From the NCBI GenBank assembly GCA_035236585.1, contig CP141137.1, positions 8,882,327-8,946,326 of the forward strand: a stretch of DNA of 64,000 nt, given 5' to 3'. Under the pieces are notes generated by a model. It saw only the letters and a list, made by a program, of their open reading frames with translations. It did not search any database and was not told the origin of the DNA. The DNA comes from Warburgia ugandensis (lineage: Eukaryota > Streptophyta > Magnoliopsida > Canellales > Canellaceae). The translations under genes were made by a program, and so were the position numbers. Each line of letters begins with the position of its first letter. The stretch's first letter is position 1. Below, one piece after another: positions 1-27,741 of this stretch.

Positions 1-1356
1 TTTTTAATGGGAAAAACTTGTACCCATCGTAAATGAACCATCCATTGAAATAATCCACAAAATACCTGTTGGGCCTTGCTATAGATGGGCCATGCATTGA
101 TATTCGCACAGAGCTGAGGAAGATCCATTACCTCTCATACGTTCTCGTATTTCTCTTTTATTTTCTACTAGGATAATAATATGCAAGTTAGTGTTTTCAT
201 TTTCATTTTGAAGGGACAAGGAGCAACTACAAATTAAGAAGAGAAATGATGCAAAAAGTACAGTAGCCTTTCTCGGCCAAAGGATCCAAATTGGGTGGAT
301 AAGATCATTTCATCTTCCCACAGGACCCATATTGCTGTTTGATAATGTCATTTTTCTATTTGATTATCAATCCTAACAAACCAAGGTGTGCTGCCGGCCC
401 AACTCTGCCCTGCAAGTCGGAAGATGCTGTGGCATGCATCTAAGAAGCAGACCATAAAACACGCTCTCTGAAGTTCTCGTGTTGAGAATAATTCTGGCTC
501 TTGTCTCTGTTAATGAAGTTCCCAGCACTGTAAATTACAAAGGCTCAAAAAAAACATTAAAAGTAATAACACTTGTTATCAGTTCGAAAGTTGGCTGGTA
601 CAGACCCACAGCCTTTGGGTTCAGGGTCAACTTGACCACTAAGTATAACAATCACAAGAATAGAAAACAAACCAGCAGAAGATAAAGTTGGGTCAAAAGC
701 TTGCCATGACTCCATTACAAAAGATTGACATGTTTTTCTCCTCTCTCTCAAAACCCGGAGGCTGAATCTAGTGAGGTGGGCACCCCCGGCCACTAAACCC
801 CAAAGGCAAAGGATCCCCTCTTGTCGTTCTCAAATGGAATGATTGTTTTCCACAAGCAGATGCAGAAGAGATAACATGACCACGCATTGACAACCTTTTG
901 AGGAAAAGCCACAATGCTCAGCCTCCCCATTCAAAGTGCTCATTGACCTCATCATCCATATTCTACTTTCATTGCTTTCTAAGTTTCACTAGTGCTTGTC
1001 CTTTTCCCATCATGTTACCTTCACATGCATCAACATCTTCTTTCCATCTGCGTCTCATAATTTATTTTATTTACCCAAGAAAGAATAATGACATTGTACA
1101 AATACCATGTATGACACTGGGCACAGGAATGTGCACTGAGGAATACAGGTTGAAGTAAATTTACAACAGAGGACCAGGACCATCACTACTATTCACACTA
1201 ATTTGTCTGGGTGATGATAGTGCGAAGGACTGATCTGCTATAGAATTCTGTTAATGGAGACCCTAAGTAACAATAAGCTTATATTGCAGAAACCAACAAA
1301 AGTATGGAACCAGTGGCGCTTTGGCTATGAGCAATTGCTAGTGACGCATTGTTTTG
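1..1356. other. 3' flank and probable 3' UTR of the NDR kinase gene; nothing else recognised
   Basis: No coding sequence, RNA gene or known repeat could be supported here. The part closest to 1357 must include the 3' UTR of the minus-strand kinase gene, but I did not find a poly(A) signal strong enough to place its end. A short open stretch near 60-170 in the plus direction has no recognisable family. Confidence 0.5.
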
Positions 1357-15784
<14,428 letters not shown>

Positions 15785-17746
15785 TTCAATCACAATATAA
15801 CCATCCTATTGCACGTTCTTTTTTGCAACACCACCCAAGATCTTACTCGGCTTTTATTTCAGAACTCTGTATCATATGTGGGCAAAGAAGTCTTTCATCA
15901 GAAAGAAAATTTAAAATATAAAACCATAAATAGCAAAAATAAAAACAAAGACAAAGACAAAGAAGAAATCAGCAAATGCTGTAACTACAACAAAGATGGA
16001 TATGACAAATTTGTTAGCTCGGAAGATGTCTCCAACTTGTGGCTTAACTAAAAGCAATCAAGAAGTATCCCCCCAACTTGGCTGGGTCATGGGCCAGAAC
16101 CTTCCTAACAAACAGTAACCGTCTCATCAGTTGTCTACAAACTGACAAATTCATCACTTGGATGCTTGGGGCCATCTAACTGGTGCTAATTTGACAAGGG
16201 CCCATCCGATGGTGGGTCCCACCTGATTATACTTACTTCTAAATGTACTACATTTCAGGTTGGGTCAAGATCTAGTTTCGAAGGTTTTACAAGCACATAC
16301 CTTTTTCTGTAGAAAAAGTAACAAGAAGAATGCAGTAAGGCCCGATTCCGAGTATTCTATCTTTCTGCACCAACTGAAAGATTACTAGCCAAAGGTTGCT
16401 GGAACCTCACTGCAATCATAAAACCCAGGAGTATTTCATTTCTCATCAAGTTTTTACATTTTTACAATAAACTGGAATAAAAATCTCAAAGTATTTACCA
16501 CATTATATCAGATAGTTTTATTTATTCCTTTCTGAATAGAATATGTCAGAGAATTCAAGGCAAACAGAACATGACGAATATCTAAGAAAAATAAGAAGTT
16601 GCAAGAAATCCTAATTTCGACAGTAAATTCAGAAAACATGACCATAAAACCTCAAGGAAAAAAAACACACAATTACAATTACAAGAAAGAAAGAAATGGC
16701 AGTAATATTTGTCAGAAAACAGTCACTGGGGCCTAAATTCGATCATTAAAATCTCTGGAGCCACTAAAATCCAGAAAGAACTAAGACCATCTCTGCCATA
16801 AAAATGCTTACGCCAAAACTAACAAACTTAATAAGCCTCAGCAGGATCTACTGAGACAGATGCAGATACCAGCAGAAAGGGAAAAAAAACTACTAACATA
16901 ATAAACAAATCATAATTTGAGCACATCCCCCAGAAACAGCCCAATTAAATTAAAATTCACTAACTACAAAGGTCTCCAAGTTTGGGTAAAAACCAAATCG
17001 ACACTAAAATCATCAAATAGAACCTCCAGTGGTTAAAGCTGAAGCTGCGTTGTACACCCAAAAAAAAAAAAGCAAAAGCAAAAGCAAAAATAAAAATAAA
17101 AACTACAAAAATAAAAACCTCAATTTTCATTTACAAATCTCTATATGGCAACAAAATAGAACAGTAAGGAAAGAGGAAGAGAAGGAAATGAAATCTACTA
17201 GAGTTGATCAACTAGTGAAGCACTAAGTTCTACAAATTCTCACTCTGAACTAAATCATACGCCAAAAAATCTAAAAGAAAGAAACACAGAATTATCAGAA
17301 GGAAATCCAATCAGAACAAGAGTTAGCAAAACAGAAAGAAACAGGAGAAAAAAAAACCTTATTTTCCGCGAAAAAAAGTTCTCGAGAAGGTCACTGTAAC
17401 CCTTAAAACCCAACAAAAAAGGCCCAATTTTCTCCAAAAATCCACATTCTTGCACTCAATTAAAAACTAAAACCACCAACAATCCACCAAAATTCCACAA
17501 ATAAACAAAAACAGTTACAGACCAAAACTGCCCATCCCCTTCTCAAATTCCACCGCAAAAACAGCAAACACAATCCACAGCCATCGTCAAAAACCAACTT
17601 TTAGTAAAATTAATGTCTAAAAACCTGAATAACAAGCGGAGTCTTTCAAGTTGGCGAGGAAACCCTAATCTCCGTCGAGAACTCTCATTTGCCTACCAAA
17701 TTGAACCAAAAGAGCTGGCTTCCGCGGCAGAGCAATCCATCCATAC
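15785..17746 (-). other. Probable 5'-UTR intron / leader region of the NDR gene
   Basis: No protein-coding feature is supported here. The stretch lies between the start codon at 15784 and a probable leader exon ending at 17747. It contains A-rich low-complexity runs (for example 17050-17115, aaaagc/aaaata repeats). An acceptor-like TGCAATAG lies ~20 bp upstream of the ATG on the minus strand, followed by a very short upstream ORF that starts with ATG and ends in TGA before the main start. Confidence 0.4.
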
Positions 17747-17850
17747 CTGTACCCAGCTGCTATCCAACAGCGACGAAATCGAACATCTTCTTTCCCCTTT
17801 CTCCTTCTTCTTCAACTTGAACTGGGAAAATGACCGTTCTCGTCCATCAC
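17747..17850 (-). other. Possible 5' non-coding exon of the NDR gene
   Basis: On the minus strand the sequence ends in CTGGGTACAG|GTATGG, a good plant donor. It is preceded by a moderately GC-rich, gene-like stretch without a long ORF. Known plant NDR genes often have an intron in the leader. The transcription start is not resolved. Confidence 0.4.
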
Positions 17851-18444
17851 CTTGACTCTCAGCAAACACTTCCAACCTTCCTCCCACCCTCCTCAAAGCA
17901 AACCAAACCCATCATTTTCAAACCAATTAAATATTCCCTAAGAAAAAAAAAAACTCAATTACTAAAGTAGCCATAACATTTATTTAATTCACCAATCACC
18001 TCATGATTGTCCCGCTCGTTTCTAACAAATGCTATTGGGGGACCCACATGTGATGTGCAGGTTAGATCCAATAATCTGTTCCATTTTTCCTGATGCTACC
18101 TTGATCTGATGATCTTCCCCAATTGATCAAATAATCATGGACGCATGATAAGCATTGTTCTTTCTACTTTCAATGAGAAACACACCGACGGTTGATTTTG
18201 TTGGATATGTGACAGTGAGAGATTTCTTGATCAGCAGAAAAACCACGATGATCAAAAGGTTCAATGGGGTGGATCATACAAATGGATCCCTTGGTCTTCA
18301 GCTTTAATCCAGAATAAGTAGAGGGGCATTATCGTAATTTTACGATTAAGGACAACTTAGTCAATGAAGTAAAAGAGAGTGAGCTTTTGGTATTTCGGTC
18401 TTGCCGATTAAAACCGGGAATTAAAAACCAAGCAAGTTACGATG

Positions 18445-18817
18445 ACGTGTCCTTGAAGCCGCAGTCAGTTTAAGCTCTCCCGCCGTTAGCCGGTGGAGAA
18501 CCATCCGCCGACAACATCACGACGACTGGAACAGATTCTCTTACTGCCACGTGTCCGTTCTCTGTGGGACCCGCAAGTAAAGCAAATCAGCAATCGCGGG
18601 AGCACGACTAAGGTAATGCCACGTCGGATTTCTCTAAAGCACGGTAAAAATGCCCTTCCCGCGTTTTGAGAATCTTGCGATCGAGTCCGTCCACGTAGCA
18701 TTCGATGTACGGCTGAGATTGGGGTATTTGCTAACCCTGGTTGTGTTGCAGGGTTTGAAAGCGCGTGGGTCATATTAACCAGGGTTAAGGACATGGTCCA
18801 CTGGTTTACTTCCACGT
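18445..18817. promoter_or_regulatory. Cluster of five ACGT-core elements upstream of the NDR gene
   Basis: ACGT cores at 18445 (gacgtgtc), 18549 (CACGTG, ccacgtgtcc), 18621 (ccacgtcgg), 18693 (ccacgtagc) and 18814 (ccacgtccg), all within ~370 bp. ACGT cores are bound by bZIP and, for CACGTG, bHLH factors, as in ABA and light responses. Their spacing to the probable leader exon (0.6-1 kb) fits a distal promoter. Function is inferred. Confidence 0.4.
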
Positions 18818-19280
18818 CCGCTTAGGGAACAAATGTTAATGAGAAAATCAGCAATTAAATTTACTAGAAGAGGAATGCTAAAGAATCATAGTACGCGATT
18901 CCTCAGGAAGTGGTGTCTCTCCTTTTGTGAGTGGTCCAACTGGTGGGCCCGGCCATCAATTCGGCAATAAAATCAAACTCCGGCAAGTTAATATTCTTGC
19001 TAAATTAATACAATATGTCTTTCCTAAACTGGGAAGCCATGATAAATTAATAACTTCATTAAAGTGTAAGATAAAAATCTTTTCATTATGTTTCATCCCA
19101 ATAGGAGCGTGGTGTGACGCACGTGTGCGCAAATTAGGTGGTATATTATTCCCTTTCCTTTTTTATAATCATTTTTTAGGAAAAAAAATAGATGACTAGA
19201 ATCCAACACTTGCCAAAAAGTTGGCCAATTCAATTACATATAAAAAAATGTAATATGACTAGGATTTTTTTTCTCCTAAT

Positions 19281-19300
19281 CACGTGGCACGTGGCACGTG
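19281..19300. promoter_or_regulatory. Three overlapping-phase tandem G-boxes (CACGTG x3)
   Basis: CACGTG occurs at 19281, 19288 and 19295, exactly 7 bp apart. The first two are in the ABRE-like context CACGTGGC and the third is CACGTGTGG. The array is about 1.4 kb upstream of the probable NDR leader exon; no other gene is visible nearby. Confidence 0.55.
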
Positions 19301-22300
19301 TGGCCTGCTCCCTAATATTTGATTAAGAAAGCTATTTTAACCACCCAAACCTAACTTATGGTGTCATTTTTTAACTTTTACTTTTAAGCCCTTTGTAACA
19401 CCTGTAGTGTATATGATCACATCATGATGTAAACTAGTTCAACCTCACTTGAACGAAATATGAAGTCTTTTTCTAATCTCATCACTTAAAGCATGTTAGT
19501 TGAAAAGGAGGACAGACGATCTATAAAGAATTTATTTTGCATGATCTAGCAAGAGTTTAAACACAAAATTTAGTTTTTATTTAATTTACCAAGATATATG
19601 ATAACTAATTTTTCTAAATATTTGGATGACTTATTAGAGTTTAGAGAGAGATTGATCAAGTTTGATTCAAATTTTATATAATATATATACATAATCAACT
19701 AATTAGAGTTAAACTAACCCACTTTGTGAGAGACTACATACAAGGCTGGCCCTCGTCTTAAGAATAAGCCCAAAATCTTCTATTAACCACTAATAAGCAA
19801 TCTGGCCAACTTATACAACTCATTATAAAACTTACTTACAAAGATCTAGTTTTATACACACAAACAGAAGGGAAATTATTTGATACAATCAATTACGTGG
19901 GTTTTTTTTAAAATCATTTCTATTGTGGTGTGAAAAACTTAATAAAATAAAATACAAAGGGAAATCGTTCATATGATTGCTTTGCATTAGATAACCAAAG
20001 ACCCAAAACTTTCGTATAAATATACATCCTAGAAACTGCTTTTTATGAGCTTTACTCATTGTAAAATAGACAATTATTGTGCTTTAGATTATTTTGTTTT
20101 ACCCAATCTATTTATGGCTTTAAAAAATCTAGACATGAAGGTCTTTAAGCCTAACATTTAAATGAGAGTTTTGGGTGCCAGGCCATTTGATGCATTGTGA
20201 TCAAATGAATAGTTTGGATCATTGTAAAAAAAAAAAAATCAACAAGTGGGACCAACTTGTGTTTTCATTAAGAGAGAGCGAGAGACAGGAGGGGGAATTT
20301 TGCCATTGCCACCAACCCTTAAGACCATAACATGAACACATGGTACAAACATATTTTTCTCCATATGGGCCCATGCTTTAGAAGATCAAGACAGTTCATA
20401 ATGTTAGCTATAGGTTAGATGTTTCATAGACCTAAAGTCTTATCCATTAATTACTATAAGCACTTTTCTTTTTAGTTGTAAAATAGACAATAATAAATTC
20501 ACTGTCCATTTTTCAAAAGAAAAGCAAAGTATAACAAAAATTGACCCTTCTCCTCTTATTTCTCAGCGAAACAAAGTTTGTAGTTCATCTTACACTAGAA
20601 ACGGTCCCCATGGCTAAAAATCAACCAAAATCTAGCTAGGCTAAGAACTAGTCAACTAATGAAGAGTTAGGTGAAATTTTCAACAAAGTCTTATAAACTT
20701 TTGCCGGACTAACTCAAGTTAACATGATAATGGACTAAAATCTAGCTAGACGTACATTAAGTTAGCAAGAGTTTCATAAAAATTAGGTAAGCTAATGCTG
20801 GACTAAGATGCTTTAGGAAGATAACGAGAATATTTGTCAAACTCAACCTAAATAAACTATAACTCTTGTTGGACTAATCCCACGTTAATATTTGCTATGT
20901 CACTACCTTTCTACCTTACTGTTTCTACAGGTTCACCAACTAACAAACGCATCACTCTGCGTTTTGGAGTTGATTCTTAAAGAATGAAGACACTTGTGAA
21001 GTCTCTTCGCTAAAACAAATGAAGAGTTCAACTGGGACATGGGGATTAATAAAGGGATCTATCAGTTCAAAAAAGAGAGTTTTATTGATTTATTTTTTTT
21101 TTACTTTTTACCTTTTTTATTATTATTAAAGGCAAGCTCTATTGCCTTATTTAAAATTTTAGTAGGAAATTTATTCCGCAATCAACGGAGGATAAGATAA
21201 TCTTGTATTTAGAAATAATGACCAAGCTGTAGAACAAAAGAATATCACCAAGACTTTTAGCATTTGGGGGATTATTGACATGGAAAATTATATATATATA
21301 TATATATATATAAATAAAATAAAATTTATCGTTGGCAATATGATGAAACTGCATGAGAGATGGCTAACCAATCTGCCTTATGTTGTGTTGAATTCGAAAT
21401 AATTAATTACCGTTTGCTACAACTTTCGGTTGTAGAAGAATCTGGCTGTATATGAATATTTTGTTTATATGAACAGGTGCTCTTTTGCAACACTTTTGCA
21501 GATTTGGCTTGAAAGAAATGACTTCAATTTTCAAAGGAAGTAAGTTACACCAACAATCTTAAGCTGAATATCAAGGAAACTGTAATCTTTTGGGTTAGCT
21601 TCAAAAGAAATTGGGACCCTTCAATTCAAATAAAGATGGAAAAATAATGACAAATCCTGGATAGGAGGCTCCTGTAAAAGCCAACCTCAAATGCTATGGT
21701 CATGGATCTTCGAAAGGTAGGTTTTAGAGGTATATCTGAAATGCAAACTGTATATTGTTGAGGAATTCTCATGCCGACTTGGATCGGCTAGATCTAAAGA
21801 GGTGGTAAGTTGTAAAATCTCTTGGATCTTGGTCATCCCTTCTGACAGAAAAGAAGAGAGGATATCTTCTGTTGGTTATCCTCGTTTGATGGAAAACAAG
21901 CGAAAATCTCTTGGGTTAAGATCTTGGTTGTCTTTCTTGACGGGGAAGACCAGAAGATCACTCAGGATATCATCCTGTTAGAAAAGAAGAAGGGCTGAGT
22001 TTCTTGGTTATCCTGTTGATGTTTGAAGAGGAACTGTTGTATTCCCATTATTTTACAGTAGAAGATCGGACCAAGACTTTGGTTCATGACTTTTCTTTTT
22101 CTTTTTCTTTTTTTCTTATACGGCCAATGGCTTTTTCTGCTAGTTTGGAGGATTTTTCGCATAAATTCCGCGTTTCTTATGTGGCTTGATTGCAGTTGCT
22201 TATTGTGTAAGTTGGCTAAGAATATTACTATAACTGCAATATGAATTAATTGGCTGAAACTCAATGAGGTTCACTCCAAGTTCATAGAACTCTTTCTTCC

Positions 22301-24030
22301 CCATCTCGACGTATTTGCCAGTCGGAGCTATATGTGTAGTCAAGAAATATGCGATAATTTCATGTCATTACATGCATGGATGCATTTTCCTTGTACCAAC
22401 TGCAACAGGAATCACTGTATATGATCCTACAGCTTCTGACCAGTATTTTACATTATTTATTCTGTGAATTATTTTATTCAACACAATCACATAATTTCCT
22501 AAACCCATCTTCAGCAATGCATCAGTACTCCATGTATAAATCCTCACTTTGTCGGCCATGGATGGGTTCTGCATCCTCAGCTTCTCATGTAAGCTCCAAA
22601 TTCTGGATTATGTCTAGCATCAGTTTGCACCCATGGCCAGGTTGGATGGAGAGAATTTCCACCTCTCATCCCCACCACTTACTATTTGCAAGAGTACTGT
22701 GCATGAAAATTTATTTTTGAACTGTGACCTGTAAAAGAAAAATGAAAGCTCTTATTCAATATATTGAGTAAGAAAAAAGTTCACATTTAGTATTTTGAAT
22801 AAGATCTACCTCTCTTGTTTCTTATACCACCCATTTCACTAAAACTGCAGCTACAATCCAATTGATTCATCTTCACCCACTCTCATGTGATTTCACCATT
22901 GCAGATTGGCGTTGATGTATAAGATTAGATTGATTGCAACTACTAAGTCAGCTTCATGGTTAAGGTCCTTGTCTTATTCCTAAAATATCTCTTGTTGAAA
23001 GAAATACAAAAATAGAGAGAATATTTTGGAGCTCGAAAACTTTTTTCTATGTTTGTATATTTTTGTGTGTATATGTAGAGAGAATATAGTAGCAAATGAG
23101 AATACAAGAAAATGAGACTTATTTTTTCATCTTGAATGGCAGTTGAAGTTTTTCTAGATAAAGATATGGGTATTTATAGAGACAATGAGTTACCTACTTA
23201 CACTTGGGCTGAACTCCTTTAAAAGAAAGAAAAAACTTGGGCTAAAGTGGTGCACAGTTGAGTGGTGCATTTGTATTGGCTGCAACTATTGTCTTGTACT
23301 CCTTCCTAAGAGGAAAAATGTAGGCCACTAAGATCGAGGATTTTTTCCTCAAATGAATGGTTAAGATGAACAACGAAGTGGCAAAAAAGGGGCATCTAAA
23401 ATCATAAAAATTTTGCAGGCAAAAGGAGAAGAAATGAGATGGCATAATCCTAGCTAATAACTACAATCTAGGGAATGCCATAATTGAAAAATTAAGGTGG
23501 CGACGAGAATCTTTGGAGGACATAAAAGAGAATACAAGTTGCCAAAAGAAGTTTTCATGAGAAAAGCTTATTGTAAAGTTCTATATAAAAACAATGAAAT
23601 CTTGTTTTCCTCTTATCTGCTGTGTCTATTCCAGCTAGAGCAAAGATAAAAAGACCCTTTCTTCGGATAGCACAAACCATTTGAAGGGTAACTTATGTTG
23701 TGGATAAGTGTATATAAAAACTTCCTCTGTTGGACAGTTCCAATTATTTGATTTGTGGAGGGGCTGGTGATGAATCTAGGCCACTGCTCTTCTGTTTACA
23801 TCGGTTTAAAGGCCACAATCAAAGGGTTAGAAATGTTAAAGTGGGGTCAAGTTTGGGTTCACATAGTGAAATCCCAGCATATATAGCCTAGTACCAGATT
23901 TATGGTTTGAATCATTAGAAAGAGTGGAACCCTTGTGCTATTGCCTGCTCACATTTTGAAAGTCAAACTATATGCATCCAAGATATATCTGCCCTACCCT
24001 AGCTACAGACCCCTCCCCCATCCAATTCAC
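19301..24030. other. Intergenic, no gene recognised
   Basis: AT-rich sequence with short ORFs that do not resemble proteins. It contains a (TA)n tract at 21289-21312 and a CTTTTT-rich tract near 22092-22118. No structural RNA or clear transposon ends were found. Confidence 0.5.
21289..21312. repeat. (TA)n microsatellite
   Basis: About 24 bp of alternating TA. Confidence 0.9.
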
Positions 24031-24310
24031 CTAGAAGTGGTGTGGTCCTGTCGATGGGCTCGAGCAATCAAAGAAGAGAGTGAGCAACTGAGCAACTGTG
24101 TCCTAACTCCATCACAGGTCCAACCATATATTGCAGGAAGTTGCAGGCAAGAGTGTAAGGGTCCAAGCACATCAAATGATGTTCAGGTGTGAGTTAAGCT
24201 GTGTCCTAACTCCACTAGTTGGCAACTACCTGCCATCACTTGGTCATTAAATCATAAATTTATATGCATAGACCAAAACATGCTTGTCCAAGCTCTAGTG
24301 GTCAATTCAA
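24030..24310 (+). repeat. Diverged dispersed repeat, copy 1
   Basis: Shares an ordered series of motifs with 25790-26085: ggtgtggtcc, gagcaat(c/a)aaagaa(g/a)ag, ttgc(a/c)ggaag.tg(c/a)aggcaag, ggcaactacct, catcact/cctcact followed by ataaatttatat, and atagaccaaa. Class unknown, with no clear ends. Confidence 0.5.
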
Positions 24311-25789
24311 ACCATATATAAGTTCATAAGCATACCCCAAATAATGCTGGTCTACACTTCGGTGGTGCAATTCGTAAGCCACCTAATACTTAAACATAAA
24401 CATATGACGAACTTCAACATTAAAAACCTATCCCCATTTTTTATTTCAATGCAACATTATCAGACTAACGTGAACTTACAAATGAGTCATCAACTCTTTT
24501 CGTGTATTATTTATGAATCTAATTACAACATCCAACTTTTCGTTTTTTTCTGCTCCTAGATAACGCACCTCTGCTCATTACGCTTTCTCGAAGGTTCGAG
24601 GTGGCACTTTCAACCTTGTTAGAGAGATTCCAAGTGACTATGGCTTGTGAAGCATCTCTCTAGCTAAAGGTCGCAATTGAGTGTTGTCAAAGCACTGGTG
24701 TGTTAATGTGGGTTGAGAAAATCTTGCTCGGTTGATCTCACTCACTTTCATCGATGTGCATTTGGGTGGGGGAGAGCTTTCTTTCCCAAGAAAGTACAAG
24801 TACAAGAACTCTAAGCAACATTGCTGCCAATGATGACATTCTGTGTAGGGCTATGGGTAATAAGAAGGACCATCCTAGTCAAGTTGGGGGCATGGGCATG
24901 GTCTAGTTCCTTCTAAATTCTTTGATATAAGATTACCTACAGTTCAAGATGTCAGTGCACGTAGTTGTAATGCAGCTAATAGTATTTTAGAACTGTAGAT
25001 GGTCACTCAAACTATCATCATCCACGCCACATCTTTGAATGTGCCGTGTAACGATGATCTTCTACATTGGATGATCCCAACCACCATCATCTTGAGGCAA
25101 GAATAAGATGACACAGAAAGGTCACGTACAAATTAAGGTGGGTAATCCAACTAACTGAATGGCAAAATATCTCCATTCGGACACGAGAATTGAGGTAGAC
25201 TAAAACCTGTCAACCACCAGGAAATGAAGGAATAGACCTTAGACTCCAGTTGATGTGATTCCTTAGCTGGTTGGACCAAGGTATTGGTGAAGATGTTGAC
25301 ATTGGCAGCCTTGATTTCGTATCATATACCTGTTCCATCTCCTTATCTCAGGCCCTGATTGGCAATGCTTATATGATCGCATAAACCTGATCGTGCAAGC
25401 GTTGTCTGGCCCTTAAAACTTCCATGGCATGATACAGTCAGTGATCAGTGGTGCAAATGAGGCTCGCTGTTTCAATGATCAAACAGTTCATCTACTAAAG
25501 CCTTTTAAGGATGAACCGTCCACAAAACCATTTTATGCACTAGAGTTTGATTTGTCAAGATTTTCCTGTGAAATGGGCATGAAATATGGATGAGTTAGAA
25601 TCCAGAGAATGGCTGATCCAAAGCATGAGCTGGGAGATACATGGTCTGGACCATTTAGATGAGCAAGCTCTAACTTGTGGGCTTTGCCCGCTGGCCATTT
25701 CATGTGACACTCCACCAACAAAAACTATTTATTTTGATTGATGGCCGACTTTACTTTTTCAAGGTAAAATAATTGCAATCAATTGATTA

Positions 25790-26085
25790 CAGAAGGTGGT
25801 GTGGTCCATTGCACAGTGCCTGAGCAATAAAAGAAAAGCGTGAGGGGAACGTTGAAGGCTCTGGCACCGTTCAAGGCTCCAAGCGATTGAGAAGTCCACT
25901 CACATGTTGCCGGAAGGTGAAGGCAAGTAGTGGGGGCAAATTATGTTCATGTGACCTCACGGACGATTTTGACTGATGTTTACACTCCATAAGGTGGATC
26001 TTTAGTCGGCAACTACCTCTCCTCACTGGATTATTTTATCATATAAATTTATATCAATAGACCAAATCATATTTATCCATGTCTT
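25790..26085 (+). repeat. Diverged dispersed repeat, copy 2
   Basis: Second member of the repeat at 24030-24310, same orientation, about 1.76 kb away. Similarity is clear by ordered motifs but interrupted by indels, which fits an old segmental duplication or two copies of one old transposon. Confidence 0.5.
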
Positions 26086-27741
26086 ATGCAGCTGGTTGCA
26101 GACAACAAGACGCCTCTCCCGGCTATGCCCGGTCTCATGTTGGAGATGGCACTTTTGCGCTTGTTGGGGACATCATAGTGTGCTAGTGAGTGGTTGGCTA
26201 TCTAATTCTTGGTTGCCTTAAAACACAGGTAAAATCATGCAAACATAGATGAACTAACCTCGGAAGCGTAAGTTTGCCTATGTTTCAGGCTGCAAATAGC
26301 GAGGAAGATTTTCACTATTCCAGAATAGCTTAATCCATAAAATGCCTGCCCCTTTTCGCATAATTAAGCTTCAAAGTTCTTGTAATTTTCAAATTAAAAC
26401 AACAGTTTACCAAACTAAATACCAATTTACAATTACGCTAATTTTCATGTATTATATGAACCTAGTAAAACAAGTCCAACTTGTAATGAGAAAAAAAGGA
26501 AGAGAAATGTAGAGGTCCCAATGGTTTAACATTTCTCTCTTTTTATTTTTTTAGAAAGTTAGACACACACGTGACACCACTCATGCACAGCCTCGAACCC
26601 TGATCACTCAGTTCAGACGTTCATGTGCCATTGTGCTAGAAGGCTTTGGATTCACATTCTTTATCCGTTCCTTCGTGTCTCTTTTATCTATAATTCTGCA
26701 ACCTTTTCCAAATTTTCCAAGCATTTGCCTCGCTAGATTCATTTCCGCATCCAAAGTTTACAGCTACCATCAAACAGAAGGTCTCTAGATTGAGAAGAAT
26801 GCAGTGCACAGTTTGATGTTCAACTGGTTTCACTCAGTCAAGTCATGCAACACAAAAGGCAACCTTAGGATCCACTCCCGTCCATTCACTGTTATCCCTG
26901 CATATTAGCATAATTGACATTGCGACTGTTGCTCACCCTATGAGAAAACCCATCCATGCATTACCATCTTAACACTTTATAATTGGCAAGCGTAGAACGC
27001 GGATAAAATTATTCAAACACTTGCAATGATGTTATTTATGTTTTAAAGGCTGCAAAGCGAGACTCGCCTGCTCCCTAACAGCCCCCATGGAAGAAGCCCA
27101 ACCTGCCCTGGCAAGAAGAAACTGACTTTTCTCATAGCTTCTTCATAAAGATCCAGCACTACACTTATCTAAAACGTCAGCAATTAGTGACGCCACAGGC
27201 GTACAACTAATGGCTGACTGGCCATGTCCATCCTAGCTTGGGATGTGACCACCCCCATTTGTGGGAAAATCATTACCCCATGGTTTATATTAGTTGCTAA
27301 TTAAATATCACCCACCTTTATTAAACTATCATGTTACAGATGAACCCTTCAATGTACACATGGATTGAGGATATCAGATTCATTTGTCACTTCACCATGG
27401 ATCTGTTTTTTGTCCGCTGGTATCTCCTGTCATTTACTTGAGAGGAAATCAATAGGCTTCATCACTGAAAAAATTGACAAAGCATACATTTTGTGGTTCA
27501 ACTGTCACACAAAAAAAATTCCTATTTCCATAATTTAACACGTTAATTACTATAGGTTACAACTAATCCCAGAACTAATCTTCAAGACAGATACACCAAA
27601 GCGAGAAATGATGAAAGCCGCGCAACCAAAACTTTCAAGGAACCGCATCCGTATACAAGCTTGAGAGGCCCCTCGTAAAATGACAGCAACCAACCTGCTC
27701 TCTCATCAAACTAATTAGGCAGTTCAATCATTGTATGATTT
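26086..27741. other. Intergenic, no gene recognised; contains 3' flank of CCT3
   Basis: No ORF of recognisable family and no known repeat found. The part nearest 27741 would contain the former 3' UTR of the minus-strand CCT3 locus. Confidence 0.45.

Noticed and set aside
22368..22574. Minus-strand ORF with GNYVIVLNKIIH, slightly like a PPR-protein E motif
   Set aside because: Similarity is too short and the neighbouring repeats expected in a PPR gene are absent in all frames.
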